Positions 50,652-59,856 of a stretch of 64,000 bases of DNA are shown here, piece after piece. The position numbers and the translations under genes are program-made. Within the stretch, counting starts at the first letter, position 1, and every line of letters starts with the position of its first letter. Source of the stretch: Pseudomonas sp. S31 (GTDB taxonomy: Bacteria > Pseudomonadota > Gammaproteobacteria > Pseudomonadales > Pseudomonadaceae); NCBI RefSeq assembly GCF_016648105.1, contig NZ_JACVVE010000032.1, positions 1 to 64,000 of the forward strand, written 5' to 3'. A model generated the notes under the pieces. That model was not told the DNA's origin and ran no database searches. It saw only the letters and a program-made list of their open reading frames with translations.

Positions 50652-52073
50652 ATGCATACCAGAATGTTGATCAACGGTGAGCTCGTTGAAGGCGCCGATG
50701 TGCCGCTGGCTGTGATTGATCCAGCAACGGGGGAGGAGATCGTCAGCGTTCGCCAAGCTGACGATGCTCAGTTGGACAGTGCTGTGCGTTGTGCGCATGA
50801 AGCGTTCGAGTCCTATTCGAAGACCACCCCAGGGCAGCGCTCTGCTCTGTTGCAGGACATCGCTGGGGTGATAGAGCGACACGCCGAGGAATTGGCTGCC
50901 CTGGAGAGCCTGAATGTCGGCAAGCCATGGCCATCGGCGCTCGACGATGAGATGCCGCTGACCCTTGACACATTTCGCTTCTTTGCCGGCGCAGCGCGCA
51001 CCTTGGCGGGTGTCGCGGCAGGCGAATATGTGGCAGGGCACACCAGCCTGATCCGGCGCGACCCGATCGGGCCGGTGGCGGCCATCGCGCCCTGGAACTA
51101 CCCACTGATGATGGCGGCCTGGAAGCTGGCGGCGCCGCTGGCGGCCGGTTGTACCGTGGTGCTCAAGCCTTCCGAGGTGACCCCGCTGTCGACCCTGCGC
51201 CTGGGCCAGCTGTTGGCGGACGTCGTGCCCAAGGGGGTTGTCAACATCGTGCACGGGGTCGGCAGTTCGACCGGGGCGCGGCTGATCAATGCCGAGGGTA
51301 TCGAAGCGGTGAGCATCACCGGCTCGCCGGCGACCGGCAGTGCGGCGATGCGCGCCGCTGCGCAGCAGATGCGTCAGGTTCATGTCGAGCTGGGCGGCAA
51401 AGCGCCAGTGATCGTCTATGAAGATGCCGACGTCGAGAAACTGGTGGCGACTCTTCGGGCCACGGCATTTTTCAATGCGGGCCAGGATTGTGCGCAGCCC
51501 TGCCGGGTACTGGTTGCCAGCAAGCGCTATGACCACGTGGTCAGCGCCCTGGCCGAAGCCGCTGCATCGATCAAGGTCGGCGCCCCACGGGCCAACGGGA
51601 CAGAAATGGGACCGCTCGTGACCGAGGTGCATCGCCAGCGGGTGGCGGGGTTCGTCGATCGTGCGCGTGCCTACGCCGAGGTCGTCACAGGTGGCACGAT
51701 CGAGCCTGGCGGTGGGTTTTTCTATCGCCCTACCGTGGTAGCCGATGTCGACCATCATGCGGAAATCGCGACCCAGGAGCTGTTCGGTCCGGTGATCTCG
51801 GTATCGCGATTCACGCCGGATCAGGACCCGGTCGCCATCGCCAACGCGACCCGTTATGGCCTGGCGTCGTCACTCTGGACGCGCGACAGCGGCCGAGCCA
51901 TGGAGGCCAGCAGCCGGCTGCGCTACGGCTTCACCTGGGTCAATACCCACAGCGTGGCCACGCCGGAAATGCCTTGGGCCGCGATGAAGGGCTCCGGCCA
52001 TGGCTGCGACATGTCGGTGTTCGCGCTCGATGCCTACACCAGTATCCGCCACGTCATGCTGGCCCATGGGTGA
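50652..52073 (+). CDS. aldehyde dehydrogenase (betaine-aldehyde/semialdehyde type)
   Basis: A 473-residue ALDH with catalytic Glu246 (HVELGGKAP) and Cys280 (NAGQDCAQP), plus PWNYP and FTGS-like cofactor motifs. It should oxidise an aldehyde released by the Rieske oxygenase, for example malic semialdehyde if carnitine is cleaved to trimethylamine. It is in-frame with neighbours on the same strand, 20 bp after the BKACE gene. An ATG 8 codons inside a longer frame (50652) is used, as it begins the family N-terminus. Confidence 0.9.
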   Translation: MHTRMLINGELVEGADVPLAVIDPATGEEIVSVRQADDAQLDSAVRCAHEAFESYSKTTPGQRSALLQDIAGVIERHAEELAALESLNVGKPWPSALDDEMPLTLDTFRFFAGAARTLAGVAAGEYVAGHTSLIRRDPIGPVAAIAPWNYPLMMAAWKLAAPLAAGCTVVLKPSEVTPLSTLRLGQLLADVVPKGVVNIVHGVGSSTGARLINAEGIEAVSITGSPATGSAAMRAAAQQMRQVHVELGGKAPVIVYEDADVEKLVATLRATAFFNAGQDCAQPCRVLVASKRYDHVVSALAEAAASIKVGAPRANGTEMGPLVTEVHRQRVAGFVDRARAYAEVVTGGTIEPGGGFFYRPTVVADVDHHAEIATQELFGPVISVSRFTPDQDPVAIANATRYGLASSLWTRDSGRAMEASSRLRYGFTWVNTHSVATPEMPWAAMKGSGHGCDMSVFALDAYTSIRHVMLAHG

Positions 52074-52079
52074 CCGACC

Positions 52080-52829
52080 ATGAACAGACCTGTAGTGATC
52101 GTCACCGGCGGCAGCCGGGGGATTGGCCGGGCCATCGTCGACACCTTCGTCGCCCAGGGCAGCCAGGTGCTCACGTGCGGCCGCGGTGCACGGCCGCATG
52201 ACCTCGACCCGGTGGTCGAGTGGGTCCAGGCTGACGTCGCCCGGCCGGCGGATGCGCGGCGCGTGGTGGCGCGTGCCGAGCAGCGTTTCGGCCGGGTCGG
52301 GGTGCTGGTCAACAACGCCGGCGTGCAGCTGGAGAAGACCGTGCTCGAAACCAGCGACGACGACTGGGACCAAGTGATGGGCATCAACGCCCGTGGCACC
52401 TTCAACCTGTGCCGCGCGGTGCTGCCGGGCATGCTCGACGGCGGCGGGGTGATCGTCAACCTGGGCTCGATATCCGGCTTGGCTGCCGACCCGTCGATGG
52501 CCGTGTACAACGCCTCGAAAGCCTTCGTCCATGGCCTGACGCGCTCCATCGCCGTGGATCATGGGCCGCAGGTGCGCTGCAACGCGGTCAGCCCTGGCTG
52601 GATCATGACCGCCATGGCCGAGGACGGTTTCGCCATGGCCACAGACCCCGCCAAGGCCAAGCATGACGCCCTGGCCCGGCACCCCGCCGGGCGCTTCGGG
52701 CAGCCCCAGGACATCGCCGAGACCGTGGCCTGGCTGGCCTCGGACGCTGCGCGCTTCATCACCGGGCAGTGCCTCGTCGTCGATGGCGGCCTGACCAGTG
52801 CATCCCCATTACAACCGAGGTTCTTCTGA
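52080..52829 (+). CDS. short-chain dehydrogenase/reductase
   Basis: A 249-residue SDR with TGGSRGIGRA (residues 9-18), NNAG, a Ser in LGSISG and Tyr-x3-Lys in VYNASKAF. It is similar in length to the SDR at 48938 but not a close copy. It lies 6 bp after the ALDH gene and overlaps the next gene by one base (TGATG). A role in converting a hydroxy acid, possibly the other stereoisomer of the substrate, is inferred from context only. Confidence 0.9.
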   Translation: MNRPVVIVTGGSRGIGRAIVDTFVAQGSQVLTCGRGARPHDLDPVVEWVQADVARPADARRVVARAEQRFGRVGVLVNNAGVQLEKTVLETSDDDWDQVMGINARGTFNLCRAVLPGMLDGGGVIVNLGSISGLAADPSMAVYNASKAFVHGLTRSIAVDHGPQVRCNAVSPGWIMTAMAEDGFAMATDPAKAKHDALARHPAGRFGQPQDIAETVAWLASDAARFITGQCLVVDGGLTSASPLQPRFF

Positions 52830-53761
52830 TGAGTGAATTCGAAAACGTTGCGGTGATCGGCGCCGGGGTCATCGGTGCCAGCTGGGCCGCGCTGTTCCTG
52901 GCGTCGGGGCGCAATGTGGCGGTCTACGACCCAGCGCCGACGATGGAAGCCGATGTGCGCGCGTATATCGACAATGCCTGGCCGACGCTACGCGAGCTGG
53001 GCCTGGCCGAGGGAGAGCCGGGCGCGTTGAGCTTCCATGCCGATGTGGCCAGTGCCGTGCACGGCGCCGACTTCGTGCAGGAAAGCGTGCCCGAGCGGAT
53101 CGCCATCAAGCATGAACTGTTCGCCAAGCTCGAAGCGGCGCTCAAGCCAGGGGCCATCGTCGCCTCTTCAGCCTCGGGGCTGCGCTTGGGCGAAATGCAG
53201 GCCGGCTGGAAAGACCCTTCGCATTTCATCCTGGGTCACCCCTTCAACCCGCCGCACCTGATTCCGCTGGTCGAGGTGATGGGCAACGAGAAAACGGCCG
53301 CCGGCGTGGTTGAACAGGCAGAGCGTTTCTACGCACTGGTGGGCAAGGTCACCATCCGGGTCAACCGGGAAGTGAAGGGCCACGTCGCCAACCGCCTGCA
53401 GGCCGCCCTGTGGCGCGAGGCGATTCACCTGGTGAAAAGCGGCGTGGCCAGTGTCGAGGACGTCGACAAGGCCGTTTGGGCCGGCCCCGGCCTGCGCTGG
53501 GCGGCCATGGGCCCGACCCTGCTGTTCCACCTGGGCGGTGGCTCGCAAGGCCTGAGCTCGTTCTGCCAGAAATACACCGAGAGTTTCCACGGCTGGTGGG
53601 ATGACCTGGGCGATCCGCGTCTGGATGAGCAGACGGCTTCGCTGCTGGTCCAGGGCGTACATGACGAGGCCGGCAGCAGCAGCTGGGCGTCACTGGCGAG
53701 CGACCGTGACGAGCTCATCACGCGGATGCTCAAGGCCACCGCACCCCTGCGGCGCCGTTGA
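52829..53761 (+). CDS. 3-hydroxyacyl dehydrogenase-type enzyme (carnitine dehydrogenase-like)
   Basis: A 310-residue NAD-dependent dehydrogenase of the 3-hydroxyacyl-CoA dehydrogenase family. NAD-binding motif IGAGVIGASWA (10-20), catalytic His137 (LGHPFNPP) and conserved Asn. Stand-alone members without CoA substrates include L-carnitine dehydrogenase and lambda-crystallin/L-gulonate dehydrogenase. With BKACE and thioesterase in the operon, oxidation of carnitine or a close analogue to the 3-keto acid fits best. The C-terminus differs from the CdhA I remember, so the substrate is open. Confidence 0.83.
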   Translation: MSEFENVAVIGAGVIGASWAALFLASGRNVAVYDPAPTMEADVRAYIDNAWPTLRELGLAEGEPGALSFHADVASAVHGADFVQESVPERIAIKHELFAKLEAALKPGAIVASSASGLRLGEMQAGWKDPSHFILGHPFNPPHLIPLVEVMGNEKTAAGVVEQAERFYALVGKVTIRVNREVKGHVANRLQAALWREAIHLVKSGVASVEDVDKAVWAGPGLRWAAMGPTLLFHLGGGSQGLSSFCQKYTESFHGWWDDLGDPRLDEQTASLLVQGVHDEAGSSSWASLASDRDELITRMLKATAPLRRR

Positions 53762-53818
53762 TGGTCGGCCCGGGATGGGCAGCGTCCCGGGCCTGTTTGC
53801 CGTTGCGCGAGGTATGCC

Positions 53819-54769
53819 ATGCCAGAAGAATTGACTCTACGAATCACCGACCTGATTGCCGAAGCCAAAGGCGTCATCGTCGTCGAACTGCGCTCGCCGG
53901 CAGGTGACGCGCTGCCACCTTTCGAACCGGGTGCTCATATCGAGCTGCACCTGCCGGGCGACATCGTTCGTCAGTACTCGCTGTGCAACGACGCTCGGGA
54001 AACCCATCGCTACTGCGTCGGTGTCGGCCTGTCGCCGACCAGTCGGGGAGGCTCCAGGCATGTCCATCAATCGCTTCGGGTCGGCGATACGTTGAAAATC
54101 AGCCCACCGCGCAACCACTTCCCGTTGGCAGAGGACGCGCCTGGGTTCGTGTTCTTCGCAGGAGGGATCGGCATCACGCCGGTCTGGTCGATGATCCAGT
54201 GGTGCGAGGCGAACAAGCGCCCGTGGCACTTGTTCTATCTGGTGCGCAGCCGTCAACGGGCGGCATTCCTGGAGGCGCTCCGGCCCTTTGGCGAGCGTGT
54301 CACGCTGCATGCCGACGACGAAGCCGGTGGCGTGTTCGACATTGCTTCAGCCATCGCTCAGCAGCCAGCCGATGTGCATGTCTTCACCTGCGGGCCAACG
54401 CCGCTGATGCTCGCTGTGGAAGCGGCTGCCGCGGGTTTTCCCCAGGAGCAGGTGCATTTCGAATGGTTCACCCCGAAACAGCCCAGCTCCACTGCAACGG
54501 ACGAGGCCTTCCACATTCAACTGGCCCGAAGCGGCGAAGCCTTCGAGGTGCCGGCAGACAAAAGCATTCTGCAGGTACTCGAGGACAACGGGTTGCGGGT
54601 AGAGAGTTCGTGCCGGGAGGGCACATGCGCCTCATGCGAGGTCTGTGTCCTGGACGGCATCCCAGACCATCGCGACAGCGTGCTGACGGCAGCCGAGCGC
54701 AAGAACAACGACGTGATGATGATCTGCGTCTCCCGATCGCTTTCCAAAACCCTCGTACTCGATCTCTGA
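53819..54769 (+). CDS. ferredoxin-NAD(P) reductase of the Rieske system (VanB/CntB type)
   Basis: A 316-residue phthalate-dioxygenase-reductase type protein: FMN/FAD domain (about 5-105, RQYSLCN), NAD domain with GGIGITPVWSM (115-125), and a C-terminal plant-type [2Fe-2S] domain with Cys265-x4-Cys270-x2-Cys273 and Cys303. It carries electrons from NAD(P)H to a Rieske oxygenase, almost surely that encoded at 47799, and may also serve the oxygenase at 37412, which has no neighbouring reductase. Confidence 0.9.
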   Translation: MPEELTLRITDLIAEAKGVIVVELRSPAGDALPPFEPGAHIELHLPGDIVRQYSLCNDARETHRYCVGVGLSPTSRGGSRHVHQSLRVGDTLKISPPRNHFPLAEDAPGFVFFAGGIGITPVWSMIQWCEANKRPWHLFYLVRSRQRAAFLEALRPFGERVTLHADDEAGGVFDIASAIAQQPADVHVFTCGPTPLMLAVEAAAAGFPQEQVHFEWFTPKQPSSTATDEAFHIQLARSGEAFEVPADKSILQVLEDNGLRVESSCREGTCASCEVCVLDGIPDHRDSVLTAAERKNNDVMMICVSRSLSKTLVLDL

Positions 54770-54801
54770 AGCGCACCCATGACTTCTGGAAGGGTTTATT
54801 C

Positions 54802-55275
54802 GTGAACAATCTTTTACTCATTCACCAGGCCACCATCGTCGAAGACTGGATCGATTACAACGGGCATCTGCGCGATGCCTTCTACTTCTTGCTCTTCAGC
54901 CATGCCACCGATGCCCTGATGGATCACATCGGTCTCGACGCGCAGGGTCGAGCGATCTACGGCCATACGTTGTACACGCTCGAAGCGCACATCAATTACC
55001 TGAGCGAAACCCGGCTGGGCGAGGACGTACAGATCTTTACCCAGGTGATCGACCATGACAGCAAGCGGCTGCACATCGTCCACAACCTGTATCGCCCCAA
55101 GGACGGGGAGCTGCTGGCCGCCAGTGAGCAGATGCTCATGAACATCGCGGTGGAGGCCGGACGCGCGGTGACGTTCGCCACCTCGGTGGAGGCCAGCATC
55201 CGTTCTGTGTTTGCAACCCATCGATTGCTGCCTCGGCCCGGCTATTGCAGTCGTGTCATCGGGATCCGTCGCTGA
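54802..55275 (+). CDS. hotdog-fold thioesterase (betainyl-CoA thioesterase-like)
   Basis: A 157-residue 4HBT-type hotdog protein with the catalytic-type DYNGHLRDAFY motif (residues 15-25) and LEAHINYLSE. This strongly resembles CdhB, the betainyl-CoA thioesterase of carnitine catabolism. It starts at a GTG with GGAAGG 8 bases upstream and is 32 bp after the reductase gene. It should release glycine betaine, or an analogue, from its CoA ester made by the BKACE enzyme. Confidence 0.85.
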   Translation: MNNLLLIHQATIVEDWIDYNGHLRDAFYFLLFSHATDALMDHIGLDAQGRAIYGHTLYTLEAHINYLSETRLGEDVQIFTQVIDHDSKRLHIVHNLYRPKDGELLAASEQMLMNIAVEAGRAVTFATSVEASIRSVFATHRLLPRPGYCSRVIGIRR

Positions 55276-55374
55276 AAGAAACGCCACTCGCTGCATAGAA
55301 AAACAAGATCGCTTTACCTCTGGAATAACAACAACTGCCGCTTATCAGAGCTGCTCAATAGAGGATTCTGCGTC

Positions 55375-56337
55375 ATGAAACATGCACTTTGCGTTGGTCT
55401 TTGCACCGCCCTGGCTGTATCCGTGAGTGCCCACGGCGCTGAGCCGTCCCAGTGCCGGCTGGTGAGGATGTCCGACCCAGGCTGGACCGATATCCAGACC
55501 ACCACCGCCATCGCCACCACCTTGCTGAAAAGCCTGGGCTACCAGACCAAATCGACCCTCGTGGGCGTCCCGCTGACCTTCAAGGCGTTGTCCGAAGGCC
55601 GCAGCATGGATGTGTTCCTCGGCACCTGGCTGCCGACCATGGAGCCAGACCTGAAGCCCTACCGCGATGCCGGTAGCATCGACATCGTGCGGGTCAACCT
55701 CAAGCACGCCAAGTATACCCTGGCGGTGCCCCAGGCCCTTTGGGACCAGGGGCTCAAGGACTTCGCCGACATCGCCCGTTTCAAGGACGCCCTGGGCGGC
55801 AAGATCTACGGCCTGGAACCGGGTGACGGCGGTAACAACGCCGTGCTCAAGGCCATCGGCGACAACGCCTTCGGCCTCAAGGACGCCGGTTTCTCGGTGG
55901 TCGCCTCGAGCGAGTCGGGCATGCTCGCCCAGGTGGAGCGGGCGCAGCGGCGCAAGCAGGCGATCGTCTACCTCGGCTGGGAGCCGCATCCGATGAACAC
56001 GCGCTTCGACATGCAGTTCCTCACCGGCGGCGATGCCTACTTCGGCCCCGACTTCGGTGATGCCACGGTCTACACCAGCACCCGCAAGGGTTACGTCGAC
56101 GAATGTCCGAACGTGGGGCGGCTGCTGAGCAACCTCAGCTTCACCCTGGACATGGAGAACCACATCATGGGCGCCATCCTCTACGACAAGATGGAGCCGG
56201 AAGCGGCGGCCAGCGCCTGGTTGAAGCAACATCCCGAGGTGCTCGAGGGCTGGTTGGCGGGCGTCACCACCTGGGATGGCGCGCCAGGCCTGGCGAAGGT
56301 CCAGGCGGCGCTGGGCACGGAGGTGGCGCAGCAGTGA
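55375..56337 (+). CDS. orphan ABC substrate-binding protein (CaiX/choline-betaine type)
   Basis: A 320-residue periplasmic binding protein of the OpuAC family. A signal peptide ends near residue 22 (AHGA). DPGWTDIQTTTAI and the MDVFLGTWLP segment are typical of choline, betaine and carnitine binders. No ATPase or permease gene follows. In Pseudomonas CaiX, CbcX and BetX are known to dock on the shared CbcWV core, so this protein probably widens the range of that importer. A 99-bp gap upstream leaves room for its own promoter. Confidence 0.88.
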   Translation: MKHALCVGLCTALAVSVSAHGAEPSQCRLVRMSDPGWTDIQTTTAIATTLLKSLGYQTKSTLVGVPLTFKALSEGRSMDVFLGTWLPTMEPDLKPYRDAGSIDIVRVNLKHAKYTLAVPQALWDQGLKDFADIARFKDALGGKIYGLEPGDGGNNAVLKAIGDNAFGLKDAGFSVVASSESGMLAQVERAQRRKQAIVYLGWEPHPMNTRFDMQFLTGGDAYFGPDFGDATVYTSTRKGYVDECPNVGRLLSNLSFTLDMENHIMGAILYDKMEPEAAASAWLKQHPEVLEGWLAGVTTWDGAPGLAKVQAALGTEVAQQ

Positions 56338-56489
56338 AAGCCACGACAGGCGGCATCGACTGCGTGCCCCACGGCGAGCGTTACGGCCAGCCACGCGCGC
56401 CGTTCACCTAGGTGATCGGGGGATGTGGACCGTTGAAAACGCCATACCTAAGATGACCTCAACTGATCGAGTCTGCATCGAGGCCTGGC

Positions 56490-57386
56490 ATGAGTACTGT
56501 CGCACACGACCTGAAGTTCAACACCGGCGGCCAGGCCAGGGGCGCGCACATCGGCATTGGGCTGTGCTTGTTGTCGATGTTCGTGTTCGCGGCACAGGAC
56601 GGCATCACCAAGACCTTGGTCAAGGACCTGCCCATAGCCCAGTTGGTCATGGTGCGGTACTGGTTCTTCCTGTTGTTCGCCATTGCCTTCGTGACCTTGA
56701 AAGGTGGCGTGAGCAAGGCGATGAAGAGCGCCCATCCATTGCTGCAGGTGGTTCGAGCGTTGCTGGGAGCCTTCGAGATCGCCGTGTTCGGCTTGGCCCT
56801 GCGTTACCTGGGGCTGGCTGAAACCCACGCAATCTATGCGATCTTCCCGTTGCTGACCCTGGTCCTGGCCGGGCTGGTGCTGCGTGAGCGCGTCAGCCTG
56901 CGCCAGGCGCTGGCGGCGCTGGTCGGTTTCACCGGCACGCTGATAATCTTGAGGCCGGGCCTTGGGGTGTTCAGCGTGGCGTCGCTGATCCCGCTGCTGG
57001 CTGCACTGATGTTCGCCGTGTTCAACGTGCTGACGCGCAAGATCAGCAAGACCGATTCCTTTGCCACCAACCTGCTGTACATGGGCTTCTGGGGGGCGGT
57101 GGGGTCGAGCGTGACGGGGTTGCCGCAGTGGGTGACGCCGTCGGCGCAGGAGTGGGGGTTGCTGCTGATCCTCTGCGTGACCGGCGTAGCGGCCCAGCTG
57201 TTGCTGCTGCAGGCCTTGAAGTACACGGCAGCGGTGACCTTGCAGCCCTTCAACTATGCGCTGCTGGTGTTCGCCTCGTTGATCGGCGTGGTGTGGTTCC
57301 AGGAAGCGTTGGACGGCTTCCTGATCGTCGGTGCGGTGCTGGTGGTGGTGGGCGGGATTGCTTCGGTCAGGCAGAAATTTCTGTAG
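56490..57386 (+). CDS. DMT-family transporter (EamA)
   Basis: A 298-residue membrane protein with about ten helices and two EamA repeats. The first half carries GALLRYLGLAETHAIYAIFPLLT-like residues, and the second repeat has the FNYALLVFASLIGVVWFQE segment. The family includes exporters of amino acids and related metabolites. It is on the same strand as the operon, 152 bp after the binding-protein gene, so it may be separate. Substrate unknown. Confidence 0.87.
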   Translation: MSTVAHDLKFNTGGQARGAHIGIGLCLLSMFVFAAQDGITKTLVKDLPIAQLVMVRYWFFLLFAIAFVTLKGGVSKAMKSAHPLLQVVRALLGAFEIAVFGLALRYLGLAETHAIYAIFPLLTLVLAGLVLRERVSLRQALAALVGFTGTLIILRPGLGVFSVASLIPLLAALMFAVFNVLTRKISKTDSFATNLLYMGFWGAVGSSVTGLPQWVTPSAQEWGLLLILCVTGVAAQLLLLQALKYTAAVTLQPFNYALLVFASLIGVVWFQEALDGFLIVGAVLVVVGGIASVRQKFL

Positions 57387-57479
57387 GTGCGTGCTCCCCC
57401 GATAGCCTGCACTGGCATCCACGACAGGCCGGCGAGCGTCACTCGCGCTGTGTGATGGCGATAAAACCCATCTTGTCTG

Positions 57480-58382
57480 TCAATCGCAAAACAAATCGAC
57501 CATCAACTGCCGCAACCACCGGTTGCCCGGGTCCTTGTTGAACCGTGCATGCCAGAACAGGTTGATCTCGATAGTGGGCAGTTCCACCGGTGGCGGCAGG
57601 ATGCACAGTCCGAACGGCGCCTCGTAGCTGCTGGCGAAACGTTCGGGCACCGTCGCCAGCAGGTCGGTCTGCTGCAGGATGTGGCCCACCGCGACGAAGT
57701 GCGGCACTTCCAGGCGCACGTTACGCGCCACGCCGGCCTTGGCGTAGAAGGTGTCGACCTCGCCATGGCCGGTGTTGGCCGCTACCACCCGGACATGACC
57801 GTAGCTGCAGAAGCGTTCCAGCGTGAGTGGCTCGCGTGTGGCCGGGTGCCCGGCGCGGCACAGGCAGACGTAGCGGTGGTGGAACAGCCGGCGCTGGAAG
57901 AACCCTGCCTGCAGGTGCGGCAGCAGGCCGACGGCGAGGTCGATGGTGCCGTTCTGCAAGCCTTCGGCGAGGGTGTCGCTGGTGTTGCGCAGGGTGCTGA
58001 TGGTGCAGCCGGGGGCGCGTTCGGCCAAGGCGTCCATCAGCTTGGGCATGAAGTAGATCTCGCCGATGTCGGTCATGGCCATGGTGAAGCGTCGGCTGCA
58101 GGTGGCCGGGTCGAAGGTGTCCTGGCGGCCCAGGGCATCGCGCAGGGTCAGGATCGCCGTCGTCACCGGTTCCGCCAGCTGCAGGGCGTAGGGCGTCGGC
58201 TCCATGCCCTGGTAAGTGCGCACGAACAACTCGTCCTGCAGTGCGGTGCGCAAACGCTTGAGCGCGTTGCTCATGGCCGGCTGGGTCAACCCCAGGTGCT
58301 CGGCGGCGGTGGACACCTTGCGGTCGATCAGCAGCTGGTTGAAGACCAGCAGCAGGTTCAGGTCCAGGTCGCGCAGTTCCAT
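57480..58382 (-). CDS. nahR: LysR-family regulator, NahR-like
   Basis: A 300-residue LysR protein. Its N-terminus MELRDLDLNLLLVFNQLL is nearly that of NahR, the salicylate-responsive activator of naphthalene catabolism. The TDIGEIYFMPKLMDAL and ERFCSYGHVRV segments also match NahR. The start at 58382 is chosen by this match. It is divergent from a salicylate hydroxylase-like gene, with a NahR-box-like sequence between. It probably activates that gene in response to salicylate. Confidence 0.85.
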   Translation of the reverse strand: MELRDLDLNLLLVFNQLLIDRKVSTAAEHLGLTQPAMSNALKRLRTALQDELFVRTYQGMEPTPYALQLAEPVTTAILTLRDALGRQDTFDPATCSRRFTMAMTDIGEIYFMPKLMDALAERAPGCTISTLRNTSDTLAEGLQNGTIDLAVGLLPHLQAGFFQRRLFHHRYVCLCRAGHPATREPLTLERFCSYGHVRVVAANTGHGEVDTFYAKAGVARNVRLEVPHFVAVGHILQQTDLLATVPERFASSYEAPFGLCILPPPVELPTIEINLFWHARFNKDPGNRWLRQLMVDLFCD

Positions 58383-58396
58383 GATGCCTCGGCAAT

Positions 58397-58411
58397 ATTC
58401 ACAGTCGTGAT
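58397..58411 (+). promoter_or_regulatory. NahR-box-like activator site
   Basis: ATTCACAGTCGTGAT matches the NahR consensus ATTCACGCTN2TGAT at all but two fixed positions. It lies 92 bp before the hydroxylase start codon, and 14 bp upstream of the NahR-like gene, so it could serve both activation and autoregulation. Confidence 0.72.
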
Positions 58412-58503
58412 GTGATTTATAGGCTACACGATATTTATCAATATCATCCGAGGGGTAATGATCCGGGGACACCAATAACAATCAGCCCAGAGGGTGCCCT
58501 GTC

Positions 58504-59811
58504 ATGCATCAATCGTCTTCCTGTCTTAACGTTTCGATCATCGGTGGTGGTATCGCCGGCGTCGCCCTGGCACTGGACCTGTGCCGCCATGCCCATCTGA
58601 ATGTGCAGCTGTTCGAGGCCGCCGCAGCCTTCGGCGAGATCGGTGCGGGCGTGTCGTTCGGCGCCAACGCCGTGCGCGCCATCGCCGGCCTGGGCATCGG
58701 CGAGCCGTACCGCAAGATCGCCGACAGCACACCTGCACCGTGGCAGGACATCTGGTTCGAATGGCGCATGGGCGAGGATGCCCAATACCTGGGCAGCAGC
58801 GTGGCCAAGGGTGTCGGGCAATCCTCGGTGCACCGCGCTGACTTTCTCGATGCCCTGGCTTGCCAGTTGCCGGCAGGCGTGGCCCGGTTCGGCAAACGTG
58901 CGCAACGAGTCGAGCAGGACGGCGAGCAGGTGCAGGTGACCTTCACCGACGGCAGCGTGCACCGTTGCGACCTGCTGATCGGTGCCGACGGCATCAAATC
59001 ATCGATTCGCGACCATGTATTGCACGGGCTCGGGCAGCCCCTGGCAGAGCCGCGCTTCAGCGGCACCTGCGCCTACCGCGGCCTGATCGACAGCCAGCAG
59101 TTGCGCGGTGCCTACCGCGCCCGTGGCCTGGACGAGCACCTGATCGATGTGCCGCAGATGTACCTCGGGTTGGACGGCCATATCCTCACCTTCCCGGTGA
59201 AGCGGGGCCGCTTGATCAACGTGGTGGCCTTCATCAGCGACCGTAGCCGGCCTGATCCGGTCTGGCCCAGCGACACCCCATGGGTGCGGGAGGCTACCCA
59301 GGCGCAGATGCTCGCGGCGTTCGCCGGCTGGGATGACGCTGTACACGTATTGTTGGAAAACATCCCGAAACCTTCGTTATGGGCACTGCACGACCTCGCC
59401 GAGCTGCCTGGGTACGTGCAGGGTCGGGTCGGCCTGATCGGCGATGCCGCTCACGCCATGCTGCCGCACCAAGGTGCTGGCGCCGGTCAGGGGCTGGAGG
59501 ATGCCTGGTTGCTGGCACGCCTGCTGGCCGATCCGCAGGTGCTGGGCAAGCGGCCGCAAGCCGTGCTGCAAGCCTATGACGCTGTGCGCCGGCCACGTGC
59601 TTGCCAGATGCAGCGGACTTCGTTCGAGGCGGGCGAACTCTACGAGATGCGTGACTCGGTTGTGCAGGCCGACAAGGTGATGCTCGGCCAGGTATTGGCC
59701 GAGCGCTTCGACTGGATATGGCACCACGACCTGCAGAAGGATTTGCTGCAGGCATGGAAACTCCTTGGCTGGCACTCACATTCAAGTTCTTCCGGGCTCG
59801 CAGTGGGGTAG
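58504..59811 (+). CDS. nahG: salicylate 1-monooxygenase-like FAD hydroxylase
   Basis: A 435-residue class A flavoprotein monooxygenase. FAD motif IIGGGIAGVALAL (11-23), later RVGLIGDAAHAMLPHQGAGA and an overall strong similarity to NahG throughout (YLGLDGHILTFPV, GQSSVHRADFLDAL). NahG converts salicylate to catechol with NADH and O2. No catechol dioxygenase gene is in the window, so catechol would be handled elsewhere. The start ATG has an AGAGGG-like site upstream. Confidence 0.85.
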   Translation: MHQSSSCLNVSIIGGGIAGVALALDLCRHAHLNVQLFEAAAAFGEIGAGVSFGANAVRAIAGLGIGEPYRKIADSTPAPWQDIWFEWRMGEDAQYLGSSVAKGVGQSSVHRADFLDALACQLPAGVARFGKRAQRVEQDGEQVQVTFTDGSVHRCDLLIGADGIKSSIRDHVLHGLGQPLAEPRFSGTCAYRGLIDSQQLRGAYRARGLDEHLIDVPQMYLGLDGHILTFPVKRGRLINVVAFISDRSRPDPVWPSDTPWVREATQAQMLAAFAGWDDAVHVLLENIPKPSLWALHDLAELPGYVQGRVGLIGDAAHAMLPHQGAGAGQGLEDAWLLARLLADPQVLGKRPQAVLQAYDAVRRPRACQMQRTSFEAGELYEMRDSVVQADKVMLGQVLAERFDWIWHHDLQKDLLQAWKLLGWHSHSSSSGLAVG

Positions 59812-59856
59812 GTGTGCAATATCGCGTCTGCCTTGGCCGTTTCCATCGCTCATTGA

